From positions 1-64,000 of the forward strand of contig NZ_JFHN01000042.1 of assembly GCF_000590885.1 (NCBI RefSeq): a DNA stretch of 64,000 nt, read 5' to 3'. The notes beneath the pieces are model-generated. The model ran no database searches. It was not told where the DNA came from and was given only the letters and a program-made list of their open reading frames with translations. This document shows, one piece after another, positions 36,725 through 48,608 of the stretch. Each line of letters starts with the position of its first letter. The stretch's first letter is position 1. Both the position numbers and the translations under genes were made by a program. Origin of the DNA: Erwinia mallotivora. GTDB taxonomy: Bacteria; Pseudomonadota; Gammaproteobacteria; Enterobacterales; Enterobacteriaceae.

Positions 36725-37096
36725 GTGATACGCGACATCCGAACAAACCCTCTCTACGCACCTGAGTTCGCCACCGACATAGATTTCAGTTCTGAAGGCT
36801 ACAATCATCGTCCGGATGAGATGGTGGGGCGATTTAAAGGTTTTCTACTAACAATTCGAAGAGGGCCGTGAGAAGGCGCAGAGCAGAGCCTGACCGTTAT
36901 CTCTGTAGTGAGCTGAGCACTGAGCTGCCTCAGGTTAAGCCGATTTATTCATGGCGGGTATAAAAGCGTTTTCAGCGGTGGGGGCTACGAACAGGCCAGT
37001 TCAGATGTCCCGTGTGTGTGGTGGTATGCCGAAAGGTCATCGCCACTGCTCAAGGGGATTCAGGACGCTTATACGGTCTTTAAGATGGCGAATTAA
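36725..37096 (+). pseudogene. Decayed coding remnant of unknown family
   Basis: Three short segments in two frames read like pieces of one protein. Frame one gives VIRDIRTNPLYAPEFAT... from GTG 36725 to a stop at 36869-36871. A second frame gives AEPDRYLCSELSTELPQVKP, up to 36963. The first frame resumes with YKSVFSGGGYEQASSDVP and ends at TAA 37094-37096. At least two frameshifts or a lost segment are needed to join them. I do not recognise the family. In E. coli the transpeptidase gene ldtE occupies this spot, and these pieces do not resemble it. Confidence 0.4.
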
Positions 37097-37160
37097 AAGC
37101 AGCAGAACCGGATTTGACGCCTTCCTAACATTTAGCTGACAGAAAGCAGGAAAAAACAGG

Positions 37161-37190
37161 AAAAAAAATGGCGCACATTGTGCGCCATTT
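37161..37190 (-). terminator. Terminator of lpp
   Basis: On the minus strand a palindrome around ATGGCGCACA / TGTGCGCCAT forms a long stem and is followed by eight U. It lies 16 bases after the lpp stop, as expected for this very abundant message. Confidence 0.85.
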
Positions 37191-37205
37191 TCAGTACCAG
37201 AGCTC

Positions 37206-37454
<249 letters not shown>

Positions 37455-37486
37455 CTAGATTGAGTTAATCTCCATGTAGCGTTACA

Positions 37487-37492
37487 AGTATT
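37487..37492 (-). promoter_or_regulatory. lpp promoter -10 element
   Basis: On the minus strand TAATACTTGTAACGCTACAT matches the E. coli lpp -10 region and start point. The leader to the ATG is about 38 bases and carries GAGGGT as ribosome site. Confidence 0.7.
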
Positions 37493-37688
37493 ACACAAAG
37501 TTTTTTCTAAAGAGAATAAATTTTAGTAAGAAGCCCATGAAATTTGATCGTTCGCTCAAAGAAGCATCGCCTTTCACATTTTCGGCAAAATTTTAAGCGA
37601 AAACAGCTGATTTTAATCGGGCCAGTCTGAATTTTTAGACGGGTTGCAGCGCTTATTTTTATCTGCAATCTGGTTTTTTCAGAAATTG

Positions 37689-37711
37689 AAAAAGCGCCAC
37701 GACGGGCGCTT
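37689..37711 (-). terminator. Terminator of pykF
   Basis: On the minus strand AGCGCC(C) pairs with GGCGCT and is followed by UUUUUC. It lies about 30 bases after the pykF stop. Confidence 0.75.
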
Positions 37712-37739
37712 GATTTATGACAATCTGTAATAATCTGCC

Positions 37740-39152
<1,413 letters not shown>

Positions 39153-39366
39153 GACGAGTTATCTGTTAAGTTATGATGGATTGGAAAACGCGGTTCCGGA
39201 GCCTGGTGTGTCGCGCCGGGAGAGAATTTTTTGCCTGAACGGCGATACAGAATAAGAACGGGTGACAGTAGAAAAGCGTGCAGAGGAAGTTGTAACGCGG
39301 TTTCAGTGCGAACGCAATATAGCGCAACGCAATGAGCTATCAATATTGTAAAAGGATCAAGCATTC

Positions 39367-39380
39367 GCTGAAACCATTCA
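39367..39380 (-). promoter_or_regulatory. Cra (FruR) operator of pykF
   Basis: On the minus strand TGAATGGTTTCAGC matches the palindromic Cra consensus at 12 of 14 positions and closely resembles the E. coli pykF operator. Cra represses pykF when fructose phosphates are low. Confidence 0.7.
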
Positions 39381-39611
39381 TGTGAAACAACGTTGCGCAT
39401 TATAGTCGTTCAGACTGCGAAAACCAATGAAAAAGGTTGCAGGGCGAAAGTAGAAAGGTTGTTTCAGATCAGTTTGTTGCGGGAAAAAATTACAGATAAA
39501 AATCGGGGAAAGGCAGAGATTATTGTCGAAATCCGCAGCTGATGCCCTGATCGCCACAATAAAAAGGTCGGGAATGAGGCTGACAGAAATTCTGCTGAAC
39601 TACAGAAAATC

Positions 39612-39688
39612 TGGTGCGTCCGAGTGGACTCGAACCACCGACCCCCACCATGTCAAGGTGGTGCTCTAACCAACTGAGCTACGGACGC
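39612..39688 (-). tRNA. valW: tRNA-Val (anticodon GAC)
   Basis: The 77-base gene folds into a full cloverleaf: acceptor GCGTCCG/CGGACGC, D arm TAGCTCAGTTGG, anticodon stem-loop CACCTTGACATGGTG with GAC, and T arm GGTTCGAGTCC. CCA is encoded. It matches E. coli valW and is second in the tandem pair. Confidence 0.97.
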
Positions 39689-39692
39689 ACTG

Positions 39693-39769
39693 TGGTGCGT
39701 TCTAGAGGACTCGAACCTCCGACCCCCACCATGTCAAGGTGGTGCTCTAACCAACTGAGCTAAGAACGC
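39693..39769 (-). tRNA. valV: tRNA-Val (anticodon GAC)
   Basis: The 77-base gene is like its neighbour except in the acceptor stem (GCGTTCT/AGAACGC) and T stem. The anticodon is GAC and CCA is encoded. Only four bases separate the two genes, so they are cut from one transcript. It corresponds to E. coli valV. Confidence 0.97.
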
Positions 39770-39800
39770 ATCTGAACTGTCCTGCTGACAGCGGGGAAGA

Positions 39801-39829
39801 ATATTAACGGCAGCCATCTCGTCTGGCAA
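39801..39829 (-). promoter_or_regulatory. Promoter of the tRNA-Val pair
   Basis: On the minus strand TTGCCA, a 17-base spacer and TAATAT form a good sigma-70 promoter, with a C-rich discriminator (TCTTCCCCGC) right after, the mark of stringent control of stable RNA genes. Confidence 0.65.
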
Positions 39830-39905
39830 GCATAAATCCGCTTTTTTCGTGGCGACTGCTGCGCAACTGTGCGAAATGCAGCAATTTTAAACATACCTTT
39901 GAAAA

Positions 39906-41279
39906 TTAGTGCGCTGCGCGTGCCAGGATTTGCGCCGCAGGCAATTTTTGTAGCCGCCTGATACGCCATATCATCATCAATGCCGACGCAGTAAGACCAA
40001 TAATAAAGCCTGTCCAGAAACCTGCCGGTCCCATGGCCGGAATAATAAAATCTGTCAGCGCCAGCACATAGCCAACCGGCAGGCCCAGCAGCCAGTAGGC
40101 AATAAAAGTAATGAAGAAAATGGATCGGGTATCCTTATAGCCTCGCAATATACCGCTACCAATCACCTGTACAGAATCTGATAACTGATAAAGCGCCGCG
40201 AGCAGCATCAGATGCGCCGCCAGGGTCACGACTTCGGGATCATTGTTATAAAGCAGGGCTATTTTTTCACGGAATGCCACCGTTAACAGGGCAGTGGTTA
40301 GCGCCATGAAGACACCCACGCCCTGCGCGGTCCAGCTGGCCACCCGTGCGCCTTCCACTGACCCCTGTCCCAGGCGAAAACCCACCCTGATGGTGGTGGC
40401 AACGCCCATTGAGAGGGGCAAAACAAATACCAGAGAGCTGAAGTTGAGTGCTATCTGATGACCGGCAACCTGAACAATTCCCATAGGTGAAACCAGTAAG
40501 GCGACCACGGCGAATAACGTCACCTCGAAAAACAACGCCAGGGCGACGGGCAGACCCAGTCTGAACAAGCGCCACAGTGCCTTGCCGTCTGGCAGGCTGT
40601 AACGATTGGCCAGACGAATATCCTGCATGGAGGGTGCGCGACTGACCCAGCACTTGATGGCGATAAACATTATCCAGTACACCGACGCGGTAGCGACGCC
40701 ACAACCCACGCCGCCCAGCGCAGGCATTCCAAAATGACCATAGATAAAGATGTAGTTAACCGGAATGTTGACCAGCAGGCCAAGTAAGCCCATCACCATC
40801 CCCGGTCTGGTTTTTGACAGCCCTTCACACTGGTTACGGGCGACCTGAAAACAGAGATAGCCGGGCGCACCCCATAATAAAGCATGCAGATAGCCAGTGG
40901 CTTTATCAGCCAGCTGCGGGTCGACGTTGTGCATAGCCCGGATCATAAATCCGGCGTTATACAGTACCACCATCACCAGCACCGAACTGAACAACGCCAG
41001 CCAGTACGCCTGACGGACCTGATAAGCCACGCGGTCACGCCGACCTGAACCATTGTATTGAGCCACCACCGGCGTCAGCGCAATCAGCAGACCGTGAGCA
41101 AATAAGATGGTCGGCAACCAGATAGAGGTGCCCACAGCGACAGCAGCCATGTCTGTAGCGCTGACGGCACCCGCCATAATAGTGTCGACAAAGCCCATTG
41201 CTGTCTGGGCAACCTGCGCAAGGATAACCGGGATTGCCAGCGCCAAAAGTTGCCGCGCTTCTGTCAGGTACTTCTGCAC
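39906..41279 (-). CDS. mdtK: Multidrug efflux protein MdtK (NorM, MATE family)
   Basis: MdtK is a cation-coupled exporter of drugs and dyes such as fluoroquinolones, in the inner membrane. Starting at GTG 41279 gives 457 residues, exactly the E. coli length; AAAGGTG lies seven bases upstream and the family start ([15 protein letters not shown]) fits, so the longer frame to 41369 is rejected. About twelve hydrophobic helices and two MATE halves are visible, with the family stretches [31 protein letters not shown] and [18 protein letters not shown]. It is divergent from ribE, as in E. coli. Confidence 0.96.
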   Translation of the reverse strand: MQKYLTEARQLLALAIPVILAQVAQTAMGFVDTIMAGAVSATDMAAVAVGTSIWLPTILFAHGLLIALTPVVAQYNGSGRRDRVAYQVRQAYWLALFSSVLVMVVLYNAGFMIRAMHNVDPQLADKATGYLHALLWGAPGYLCFQVARNQCEGLSKTRPGMVMGLLGLLVNIPVNYIFIYGHFGMPALGGVGCGVATASVYWIMFIAIKCWVSRAPSMQDIRLANRYSLPDGKALWRLFRLGLPVALALFFEVTLFAVVALLVSPMGIVQVAGHQIALNFSSLVFVLPLSMGVATTIRVGFRLGQGSVEGARVASWTAQGVGVFMALTTALLTVAFREKIALLYNNDPEVVTLAAHLMLLAALYQLSDSVQVIGSGILRGYKDTRSIFFITFIAYWLLGLPVGYVLALTDFIIPAMGPAGFWTGFIIGLTASALMMIWRIRRLQKLPAAQILARAAH

Positions 41280-41574
41280 GAATACACCTTTATTGTTATC
41301 AGAATGAAATGCCACCCAGCAGCGTAATCCGCTGAGAATGCGTCTCCCTGCGTCCTGGTGTATTCGCATTTGCCGCCATGAAACAAGGTTAAAATCAGCG
41401 GATTAGCCAAACAGCAGCAGGGCAGGCGAGACAGTGTAATGTTGATAATGTGATTAGCCAACCGTTGCGAAGTCCGATCATGCAGGGTGCCGCGAAAGAA
41501 AACAGGACAGCATTTGGTTTTATTTCACGGCCAGGGCACACTAAGACCCGAATAATATGACTGAGGCGATAACT

Positions 41575-42225
41575 ATGTTTACCGGTATTGTACAGGGCAC
41601 CGCAGTGGTGCTGGCAATTGATGAGAAACCTAATTTTCGTACCCACATTGTCCGTCTGCCAGCGGAAATGTTGCCAGGTCTTGAGCTGGGTGCCTCTGTT
41701 TCTCACAATGGCTGCTGCCTGACGGTGACGGAAGTCAATGGTGATCAGGTGAGCTTTGATCTGGTCAAAGAGACATTACGCATAACTAATCTCGGTGATT
41801 TAAAGCCCGGCGATAAAATTAATGTTGAACGTGCGGCAAAATTCAGTGATGAAATTGGTGGTCATCTGATGTCAGGCCACATTATGACGACGGCCGTAAT
41901 CAGTAAAATTTTGACCTCAGAAAATAACCGCGAAATCTGGTTTAAACCGCAGGATGCGCAGCAGATGAAATATATTCTGCATAAAGGATTTATTGGAATT
42001 GACGGCATCAGCCTGACGGTGGGCGAAGTCACCAGTAATAAATTCTGTGTGCATCTGATCCCTGAAACGCTGGCAAGGACCACGCTGGGCAACAAGCGTT
42101 TGCAGGAAAGAGTCAACATTGAAATTGATCCTCACACCCAGGCGATTGTGGAAACCGTCGAACGCGTTCTGGCACAACGTGAAGCCGCAATTGTCGCCGC
42201 TGCTGAGTTAACGCCACAACAGTGA
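41575..42225 (+). CDS. ribE: Riboflavin synthase alpha subunit RibE (RibC)
   Basis: Riboflavin synthase turns two molecules of 6,7-dimethyl-8-ribityllumazine into riboflavin and a pyrimidine. The 216-residue protein consists of two similar lumazine-binding repeats (about 1-96 and 97-195), with [12 protein letters not shown] at the start, [14 protein letters not shown] in repeat one and [15 protein letters not shown] in repeat two. GAGG lies before ATG 41575; the earlier ATG at 41557 is not the family start. No FMN riboswitch was seen upstream. Confidence 0.96.
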   Translation: MFTGIVQGTAVVLAIDEKPNFRTHIVRLPAEMLPGLELGASVSHNGCCLTVTEVNGDQVSFDLVKETLRITNLGDLKPGDKINVERAAKFSDEIGGHLMSGHIMTTAVISKILTSENNREIWFKPQDAQQMKYILHKGFIGIDGISLTVGEVTSNKFCVHLIPETLARTTLGNKRLQERVNIEIDPHTQAIVETVERVLAQREAAIVAAAELTPQQ

Positions 42226-42226
42226 G

Positions 42227-42252
42227 CAGGGCTGTCAACGATGGCAGCCCTG
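42227..42252. terminator. Hairpin between convergent ribE and cfa
   Basis: CAGGGCTG (42227-42234) pairs perfectly with CAGCCCTG (42245-42252) around a ten-base loop, directly after the ribE stop and 12 bases from the cfa stop. The U tract is poor on both sides, so it may act as a weak two-way terminator or a message end. Confidence 0.5.
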
Positions 42253-42263
42253 TCTGCCAGAGA

Positions 42264-43412
42264 TCAGTGTGGCACCCGTAGCCCTCCCTCCTGCCCGTGA
42301 GAGAAGACAATCTGCCACAGCTGAATATCACGCGATCTGAACGCGCCGGCACAGGCGTTCAGATAGTAGCTGAACATCCTGCGAAAGCGTTCGTCATAAT
42401 TGTCAGCCAGTTTTGCCCAGTTATCGGTAAACCGCTGATACCAGGCCATCAGCGTCATATCATAATCAGCGCCAAAATTATGCCAGTCCTCCATAACAAA
42501 ATAGGGTTCGCAGGCTTCGGCGATATGTTGTACAGAGGGCAGACAGCCATTAGGGAAGATGTATTTGTTAATCCATGGATCGACCTTGTCATTGGTCCTG
42601 TTAGCCCCAATGGTATGCAACAAAAAAAGGCCGTCTGCTTTGAGATTTCGATTCACTACCCCAAAATAGGTGCCATAGTTGCGTGGGCCAACATGTTCGA
42701 ACATACCGACGGAAACAATTCGGTTCAACTGCTGATTTAAGTCGCGATAATCCTGCAAAAGAATTGTGACATCCAGCCCTTCGCACCGCTGCTGCGCCAG
42801 CTTCTGTTGTTCAGCAGAGATGGTCACCCCATAAACACTGACACCATAATGACGCGCGGCATATTCCGCCAGACCACCCCAACCGCAGCCAATATCCAGT
42901 AATAACATACCTGGTTTAAGCTGAAGCTTCTCACAAATCATTTTCAGTTTTGCCTGCTGGGCCTCCTGCAACGTTTCGGCATCTTTCCAGTAACCGCAGG
43001 AGTATTGCATGTGGGGATCAAGCATCAGTGTGAAAAGATCGTTGCCGAGATCGTAGTGTTCTTTACCCACTATCCAGGCGCGTTTAGGTGACTGAAGATT
43101 GATCAGGCGTGCTGCGGCAACACGCAAAGTATCTCTGAAATGATGAGGAAGCTGTTGATCCAGTCTGGCCAGCAGTACTCGATGAAAAAAAATATCCAGC
43201 CGTTCACACTGCCACCAGCCGTCCATATAACTCTCACCCAGGCCGAGTGAACCTTCCTGTAAAACTCGCCTGAAGAAATGGCTGTTTTTAATCTGGATGT
43301 CCCACGGACGACTGCCATTAATCGTGATATCGGCAGCGTGCAACATCTCCCTGACGATACGATACCAGTGATTCTCTACCAGGTTCACTTCTTCTATGCA
43401 GGATGTACTCAT
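42264..43412 (-). CDS. cfa: Cyclopropane-fatty-acyl-phospholipid synthase Cfa
   Basis: Cfa adds a methylene group from S-adenosylmethionine to double bonds of membrane phospholipids, mostly on entry to stationary phase and in acid. The 382-residue protein (382 in E. coli) has the SAM-binding motif LLDIGCGWGGLAEYAARHY (about 170-188), the segment VGMFEHVGPRNYGTYF with the bicarbonate-site residues, and TIGANRTNDKVDPWINKYIF. GGAG lies before the ATG at 43412. It faces ribE tail to tail as in E. coli. Confidence 0.96.
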   Translation of the reverse strand: MSTSCIEEVNLVENHWYRIVREMLHAADITINGSRPWDIQIKNSHFFRRVLQEGSLGLGESYMDGWWQCERLDIFFHRVLLARLDQQLPHHFRDTLRVAAARLINLQSPKRAWIVGKEHYDLGNDLFTLMLDPHMQYSCGYWKDAETLQEAQQAKLKMICEKLQLKPGMLLLDIGCGWGGLAEYAARHYGVSVYGVTISAEQQKLAQQRCEGLDVTILLQDYRDLNQQLNRIVSVGMFEHVGPRNYGTYFGVVNRNLKADGLFLLHTIGANRTNDKVDPWINKYIFPNGCLPSVQHIAEACEPYFVMEDWHNFGADYDMTLMAWYQRFTDNWAKLADNYDERFRRMFSYYLNACAGAFRSRDIQLWQIVFSHGQEGGLRVPH

Positions 43413-43702
43413 AGCTTCTCCACCACGCTATGTGATTGAAACCTGAGAAACAGAATAGTCAATTTCTACAGGATTGTGAGAAAACGCACAGAATTACCGT
43501 GCGCAGCATATCGGCAGTTACAGAGGATTGAATTGAAACCTGGAGGGTATCAGCAGGCGTCAGGGAAGAGTGAAACCTGGACCACCCTGTCAGGATTCGA
43601 AAATGATAAAGAGTTGTTATTTTTTAAGCCGGAGACGAGTATATGCTCACCTCCGGCAATATTCAATGACTTATGATTAGCTTGCTACGTAATTTTCGGG
43701 GC

Positions 43703-44893
43703 TCAGTGCCTGCTGCTGGCGGTTGAAAATGCCATCCGGGCTGCCGTTGTTCGCTGTAAAATATAGCCAGTAATGACCAGAAAAACCGTAGCCAGCATAA
43801 TCACCGAAGTGGCAAGAAGCGGGGTGCTGATAAAGCCAGAGGTGATAAGACTGGCGACACAACATAACCCAAGTTGCAGAGTATTTTGCAGGGCGGCAGC
43901 TTTGCCACTGGCCTGCGGAAAAGGAAGTAACGCGCTGGCGACGACCAGAGGGTAAATCGCCCCATTAGCCAGAGCCATAAAACAGAATGGCAACATCAGT
44001 GCCATTACCGACGGTGATTCCATCCGGGCAGCGAAGAAAAAGAAAACGATACTGCATACATATATTCCCAGTAACCACGGTAACAGAGTGGCCCCCGAAG
44101 CTTGCCTGAGCAGTGCCCGACAGCCATAGCCTCCCAGCATAAAGGCCAGCGTCTGAGGAATATAGCTCAGACCGATGTCGCCGGGTGACATACCCAGATC
44201 GGTGAGGATAAACGGGGAGGCGGTTAACCAGGTAAAGAAGCTGGCAGAGCAGGCGGCATAAATCAATACGTTACCACTGTACAGCGGCGTTTTTAGCAGG
44301 GTCAGGAAACGGATTTTCTCGTTTTTCGTGGGGGTGCTGCCAGATGGTGCAGGGGAAAGAAACAGCGTAAAAAGTAACAGGCACAAAGCGATCAGCAGCA
44401 GAACAACAAAAATTGCCCGCCAGGTGTAGTGATTTAGCAGCCATGCACCAAGCAGTGGTGCCAGTGCTGGCGAGAGGGCAACCAGCGGCATAATGGTGGC
44501 AAACATGCGGTTAGCCTGAGCCGCAGAGTAGCGGTCAATGACCAGCGCCTGCCAGGTTACCGCAGCGGCACAAACGCCAACGGCTTGCAAAAATCGCCAT
44601 GCCAGCAGGGCAGTGGCAGAGCTGACCCACCACATTGCCGCACAACTGATAACAAATAATCCTAATCCCATCAGCAGGACCGGTTTCCGACCAATGCGAT
44701 CGGAGAGCGGCCCCCAGAACAGCTGCGCGCTGGCGAATCCTGCCAGGAAGAGGCTGAGGCTTGCCCCAACCATTCCGGCACTGGTGTTCAGATCCTGCTG
44801 CATCACCCCAAAGGCAGGCAGGTACATATCGGTGGCCAGAAACCCGGACACGCTGAGCAGGGCAAGATAAACGGTAAATCCTTTTGATGACAT
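43703..44893 (-). CDS. punC: Purine nucleoside MFS transporter PunC (YdhC)
   Basis: PunC (formerly YdhC) is a 12-helix major facilitator of the Bcr/CflA drug-resistance subfamily, shown in E. coli to take up purine nucleosides under control of PunR. The 396-residue protein opens [18 protein letters not shown] and has the loop motif [16 protein letters not shown] (about 59-74). It is divergent from the LysR gene punR across a 112-base spacer, which should hold the PunR operator. The assignment rests on family similarity plus this shared layout with punR and purR. Confidence 0.88.
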   Translation of the reverse strand: MSSKGFTVYLALLSVSGFLATDMYLPAFGVMQQDLNTSAGMVGASLSLFLAGFASAQLFWGPLSDRIGRKPVLLMGLGLFVISCAAMWWVSSATALLAWRFLQAVGVCAAAVTWQALVIDRYSAAQANRMFATIMPLVALSPALAPLLGAWLLNHYTWRAIFVVLLLIALCLLLFTLFLSPAPSGSTPTKNEKIRFLTLLKTPLYSGNVLIYAACSASFFTWLTASPFILTDLGMSPGDIGLSYIPQTLAFMLGGYGCRALLRQASGATLLPWLLGIYVCSIVFFFFAARMESPSVMALMLPFCFMALANGAIYPLVVASALLPFPQASGKAAALQNTLQLGLCCVASLITSGFISTPLLATSVIMLATVFLVITGYILQRTTAARMAFSTASSRH

Positions 44894-45005
44894 GGATGCA
44901 CTCTTCAGTCAGGTAAATAAAACGCTGCGCAGTGTAACGGGGTGGCAAAGCGGTTGTGAAACGGTAATATTTGCGGTTTGTATTCAAAAATATTGCAGGC
45001 AGATT

Positions 45006-45917
45006 ATGTGGTCAGAACACTCTCTGGAAGTGGTTGATGCGGTAGCAAGGACCGGCAGCTTTACTGCTGCTGCCGCAGAACTGCATCGTGTCCCGTCAGC
45101 CATCAGCTATACCATACGCCAGCTGGAGGAGTGGCTGGCTGTCGCCCTGTTTGTCAGACGTCACCGCGACGTCGTGCTGACCGATGCCGGGCATTTTTTT
45201 GTCAGGGAAGGGCGAGCTGTTATCAAAAAAATGCTTGCCACCCGACGTCAGTGCCAGCAGGTGGCCAACGGCTGGCGCGGTCAGATTAATATTGCCGTGG
45301 ACTGCATTGTCAAAGCCGCCAGAACCCGGCAGCTGGTGATTGATTTCTATCGACATTTTCCCGATATGGAGCTGCATCTGTCAGCAGAAGTATTTAATGG
45401 TGTCTGGGATGCGCTGGCAGACGGGCGGGTGGATGTGGCGATTGGGGCAACTCAGGCTATTCCGGTCGGAGGACGTTTTGCTTTTCGCAGCATGGGAATG
45501 CTGGGCTGGCATTGCGTGGTAGAGGCCGGGCACCCCCTTGCTCAGCTTCAGGGGCCGGTCAGTGAGGAGAGCATACGTGCATGGCCTTCTCTCGGTCTGG
45601 AGGACACCTCCCGTTCACTGACCAGAAGAACGACCTGGACCCTGGATAATCAGCGCCGGATGGTGGTGCCAGACTGGGAAAGCGGCATTGACTGTCTGTT
45701 ATCCGGATTATGTGTGGGAATGGTGCCTGCGCATCTTTCGCGTCCCCTTATACGCAGGGGAGCACTCAAAGTTTTGCAGTTGGAAGCGGTATTTCCTGAC
45801 AGCCCCTGTTGTGTGAGTTGGTCAGAACAAACGGCCTCACCTGCGTTGAGCTGGCTACTGGATTATCTGGGAGATACTGACACCTTGAACAGCGAATGGC
45901 TTGCGGAAGAGATATAA
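45006..45917 (+). CDS. punR: LysR-family regulator PunR (YdhB)
   Basis: PunR (formerly YdhB) is a LysR-type activator of punC in E. coli. The 303-residue product starts at ATG 45006 (MWSEHSLEVVDAV); the frame is open to 44892, inside the divergent promoter, so the shorter start is preferred. An N-terminal winged helix-turn-helix lies at about 1-60 (FTAAAAELHRVPSAISYTIRQLE) and a periplasmic-binding-like effector domain follows (about 90-295). The ligand would be a purine nucleoside by analogy. Confidence 0.88.
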   Translation: MWSEHSLEVVDAVARTGSFTAAAAELHRVPSAISYTIRQLEEWLAVALFVRRHRDVVLTDAGHFFVREGRAVIKKMLATRRQCQQVANGWRGQINIAVDCIVKAARTRQLVIDFYRHFPDMELHLSAEVFNGVWDALADGRVDVAIGATQAIPVGGRFAFRSMGMLGWHCVVEAGHPLAQLQGPVSEESIRAWPSLGLEDTSRSLTRRTTWTLDNQRRMVVPDWESGIDCLLSGLCVGMVPAHLSRPLIRRGALKVLQLEAVFPDSPCCVSWSEQTASPALSWLLDYLGDTDTLNSEWLAEEI

Positions 45918-46009
45918 AACAACCGGTCTGTACCGTTCAGGCGCTGCTCTGTACGCCAGAGCTGTGGCTGGCGAGGCGGCCGCCTCTGACATCAGAGGCG
46001 GTAGAAGAA

Positions 46010-47035
46010 TTATTGCCGGTGTTTCCTGAAAGGACCATCAGCCACCGAGCGACGTTCAATCAGTGTGGGGTGCACTTCAATTGTTTGTGATTCTTCACGT
46101 TTGCTGGTTATACGATCCAGCAGCATAGCAAAAGCGGTTTCTCCCAGCTGTTCCTTAGGCTGATGAATCGTGGTCAGTGAAGGAGCGAAAAAACGAGCGT
46201 TACGCACATTATCATACCCGATCACCGAAATATCCTGTGGGACACGCAGCCCCATTTCATCTGCTGCGCATATCGCTCCCATTGCCATAATGTCACCGCC
46301 GCAGAACACTGCACTGGGGCGCTGTTTTTGTGAGAGGATCTGCTGCATAGCGTGGTAGCCGGATTCCGGCTCAAAATCACCCTGAACCAGCCACTCTTCC
46401 CGTAACGGAATATCCGCTTCAGCAAGGGCTTTAAGGAATCCAGCATGGCGTCCACCTCCGGTATTCCGTTCCATCTGACCGGGGATCACCCCGATATCGC
46501 GGTGACCACGGTCGATCAGATAGCGGCCTGCCAGGTAGCCGCCTTCAAAGGCATTATCCAGTACGGTATCGGTAAAATCGCCGCGCGATTCGCCCCAGTC
46601 CATCACTACCATTGGAATATGACGACTCTCTTCCAGTAAGGTAATTAACGGCGCAGGATATTCAGAACACATGACCAGCAGACCATCTACCCGCTTCTGC
46701 GCCATCATCGAGAGATAGGCCTGCTGTTTTTGCAGGTCATTGTGGGCATTACCTAAAATCAGGGTATAGCCTTTCTCGAAGCAGCAATTTTCTACCGCCT
46801 CAATAATCTCAGCAAAGTAGGGCGCTTCGCTTGAGGTGGCTAACAGGCCAATGGTTTTAGTGTTATTCACCTTCAGGCTGCGGGCGACTGCACTGGGAGA
46901 GTAATGTAATTCTTTGATGGCACTCCACACGGCTTCTCGCGTTTCTTCAGCGACAAAGCGGGTTTTATTAATAACGTGGGAAACGGTGGTGGTTGATACG
47001 CCCGCACGTCTGGCCACATCTTTTATTGTTGCCAT
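46010..47035 (-). CDS. purR: Purine repressor PurR
   Basis: PurR is a LacI-family repressor of the purine synthesis genes that binds DNA when loaded with hypoxanthine or guanine. The 341-residue protein (341 in E. coli) has the DNA-binding head [26 protein letters not shown] (N-terminal 60 residues), the hinge helix SAVARSLK, and the effector core ([21 protein letters not shown], about 275-295). A possible PUR box upstream fits autoregulation. GGAG lies before the ATG. Confidence 0.97.
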   Translation of the reverse strand: MATIKDVARRAGVSTTTVSHVINKTRFVAEETREAVWSAIKELHYSPSAVARSLKVNNTKTIGLLATSSEAPYFAEIIEAVENCCFEKGYTLILGNAHNDLQKQQAYLSMMAQKRVDGLLVMCSEYPAPLITLLEESRHIPMVVMDWGESRGDFTDTVLDNAFEGGYLAGRYLIDRGHRDIGVIPGQMERNTGGGRHAGFLKALAEADIPLREEWLVQGDFEPESGYHAMQQILSQKQRPSAVFCGGDIMAMGAICAADEMGLRVPQDISVIGYDNVRNARFFAPSLTTIHQPKEQLGETAFAMLLDRITSKREESQTIEVHPTLIERRSVADGPFRKHRQ

Positions 47036-47080
47036 TAACTCGCTACTCCTGGATATCTCGTAACTTACTGATAATTAGTT

Positions 47081-47096
47081 TGTTAAACGATTGCTT
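47081..47096 (-). promoter_or_regulatory. Possible PUR box of purR
   Basis: On the minus strand AAGCAATCGTTTAACA matches the PUR box ACGCAAACGTTTGCGT at 10 of 16 positions, with the central CGTTT kept, about 46 bases before the purR ATG. It is weaker than typical sites but in the position expected for autoregulation. Confidence 0.4.
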
Positions 47097-47316
47097 CAAA
47101 TACAAAAATCTGATGTCTGTTAACAAAGTTATACGGTGCCTTGCGGAGACATCAGAAAGGGAAAAGGTCTGTGCCAGAAAATGAATACGGACGATACGGT
47201 GACCTGAAGTAATGCGTGAGAATTCTAACAAGCCTGAGCAGAGAAAACGAGATTTTTACTGGCGACTATGGGAAAATCAATGACGCCATAAACGCTGTGG
47301 TTATCGAGGGTAACAG

Positions 47317-47406
47317 ATGGATACCAATCTTAAATTTTCACTACTGACAACCATCGGCGCTTTACTGATGATTGTTGCATTCAGCTTCACCGCAGTGCTG
47401 CACTGA
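47317..47406 (+). CDS. ynhF: YnhF, 29-residue membrane protein
   Basis: This tiny gene, too short for most ORF finders, encodes MDTNLKFSLLTTIG followed by a hydrophobic helix and ends TAVLH. It matches E. coli YnhF (29 residues, start MSTDLKFSLVTTI and end TAALH) in length, ends and location next to purR. YnhF is a single-pass inner-membrane protein of unknown role. GAGGG lies eight bases before ATG 47317. It is divergent from purR and convergent with mepH. Confidence 0.85.
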   Translation: MDTNLKFSLLTTIGALLMIVAFSFTAVLH

Positions 47407-47434
47407 AAAAATAAGGCCGCTCTTCGGAACGGCC
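47407..47434 (-). terminator. Terminator of mepH
   Basis: On the minus strand AGGCCG pairs with CGGCCT around a loop rich in CTTC-type bases, then UUAUUUUUUC follows. It lies right between the ends of mepH and ynhF and may serve both. Confidence 0.7.
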
Positions 47435-47444
47435 TGAGAGTGAA

Positions 47445-48251
47445 TCAGCGAATAGTTTTTGGCGTCATCATCCGGCGTGCACCGATATAGTGGCGTTGCC
47501 AGTAATCTTCGCTTAGTGCGCTGACCTGAATATCTTTGCCGGTGCGCGGCGACTGAATAAATTTACCATTACCCAGATAAACCCCAACATGATCGGCAGT
47601 ACCGCGGCCATTTATACGAAAAAAGACCAGATCGCCTTTTTCGAGATCGTCACGTCTGATCGAAGCCGCATCACGCAGATGGTACATCTCATTGGCCGTG
47701 CGGGGAATTTTGAATTTCACCAGATCTTTATAAGCGTACCAGACCAGACCGCTGCAATCGAAACCGGTTTTCGGCGATGTTCCCCCCCACTGATAAGGTT
47801 TACCCAGCTGGCCCATCAGTTTGTTCATCGCCGTTTCACGTGCTTTCTGGTAGCGGGCGCGGTGTGCTCTGCTGAGCTTCAGCGGGGCAACACTGTAAGC
47901 CATCTCATCCGGCTGCACTGCCATATTGCCGTGATGGCGCCCATATCGTCTTTTATACACCGGCAATGTTTCTTTAACCGATACGGTTGTTACATTTACC
48001 CTGACAGTATTGCGTTTTTTTAGTTTGAATTTATTGACCGCAGTCAGACGGGATTTTTTGCTACTGACTTCTTTTACTTTGCCGGAACTGCTTTTCACCG
48101 GACGTCGCTTACGCCGTTCATCTTCTCGTGCCGTGGTATTGCTGTCAGTTTTGTGGTGATTAGCATTAACAGGGGTATGGGGCGATGCGTGCGCCATATT
48201 GAAAAACAGCTGAGCTGTAGCCAGCATGATAAGCGTGATGAGTAAACGCAT
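47445..48251 (-). CDS. mepH: Murein DD-endopeptidase MepH (YdhO)
   Basis: MepH is a periplasmic NlpC/P60-family enzyme that cuts the D-Ala-mDAP cross-links of peptidoglycan and so allows wall growth, partly redundant with MepS and MepM. The 268-residue protein has a cleavable signal peptide (about 1-22), a long, very basic linker (about 40-105, ERRKRRPVKSS), and the catalytic domain (about 140-260) with Cys in FDCSGLVWYAY and His in ADHVGVYLG. The basic linker is likely to bind the wall or membrane. Neighbours purR and grxD are as in E. coli. Confidence 0.93.
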   Translation of the reverse strand: MRLLITLIMLATAQLFFNMAHASPHTPVNANHHKTDSNTTAREDERRKRRPVKSSSGKVKEVSSKKSRLTAVNKFKLKKRNTVRVNVTTVSVKETLPVYKRRYGRHHGNMAVQPDEMAYSVAPLKLSRAHRARYQKARETAMNKLMGQLGKPYQWGGTSPKTGFDCSGLVWYAYKDLVKFKIPRTANEMYHLRDAASIRRDDLEKGDLVFFRINGRGTADHVGVYLGNGKFIQSPRTGKDIQVSALSEDYWQRHYIGARRMMTPKTIR

Positions 48252-48608
48252 CGTTACCGTTAGCAGTTTATGCTCCCGCCGGGGCCGGAGCGTGGTTGAA
48301 TTAGGATATCTTTCAGATTGACAGTCCGATTCTAATCGAACTTCCTGGTCAAAGTTAACACCTTTTTTGTTTCAGGAATGCATAACACGTAAAAGCTGTA
48401 AAAATGACAACAAATGGCACTGTTAATGCGCAGCATTTGTGCTCAGATTATGCGTGCAGGTAATAAAAGTGTTTGTAATCGTATTTTAATCAGGATGTTA
48501 ACTGGTATCTTCATGCTGGACTTTTACCCTGAATAAAATGTCGTTTTAACGTTGGTTCATAATCGCTACAATAATAAGACACGAAGTATCCGCTGAAGGA
48601 AGCTATTT
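48252..48608. other. Divergent spacer mepH-grxD
   Basis: The 357-base spacer holds the promoters of two divergent genes and no gene of its own. A GC-rich hairpin (GCTCC...GGAGC, 48272-48291) lies 21 bases before the mepH ATG in its leader and could affect mepH translation. The part toward grxD is AT-rich. Confidence 0.35.

Noticed and set aside
41280..41574. FMN riboswitch before ribE
   Set aside because: No conserved RFN-element stems were seen; in enterobacteria that switch sits before ribB.
43476..43676. 66-codon frame between cfa and punC
   Set aside because: It has no ribosome site or recognisable features and lies in the cfa promoter region on the opposite strand.
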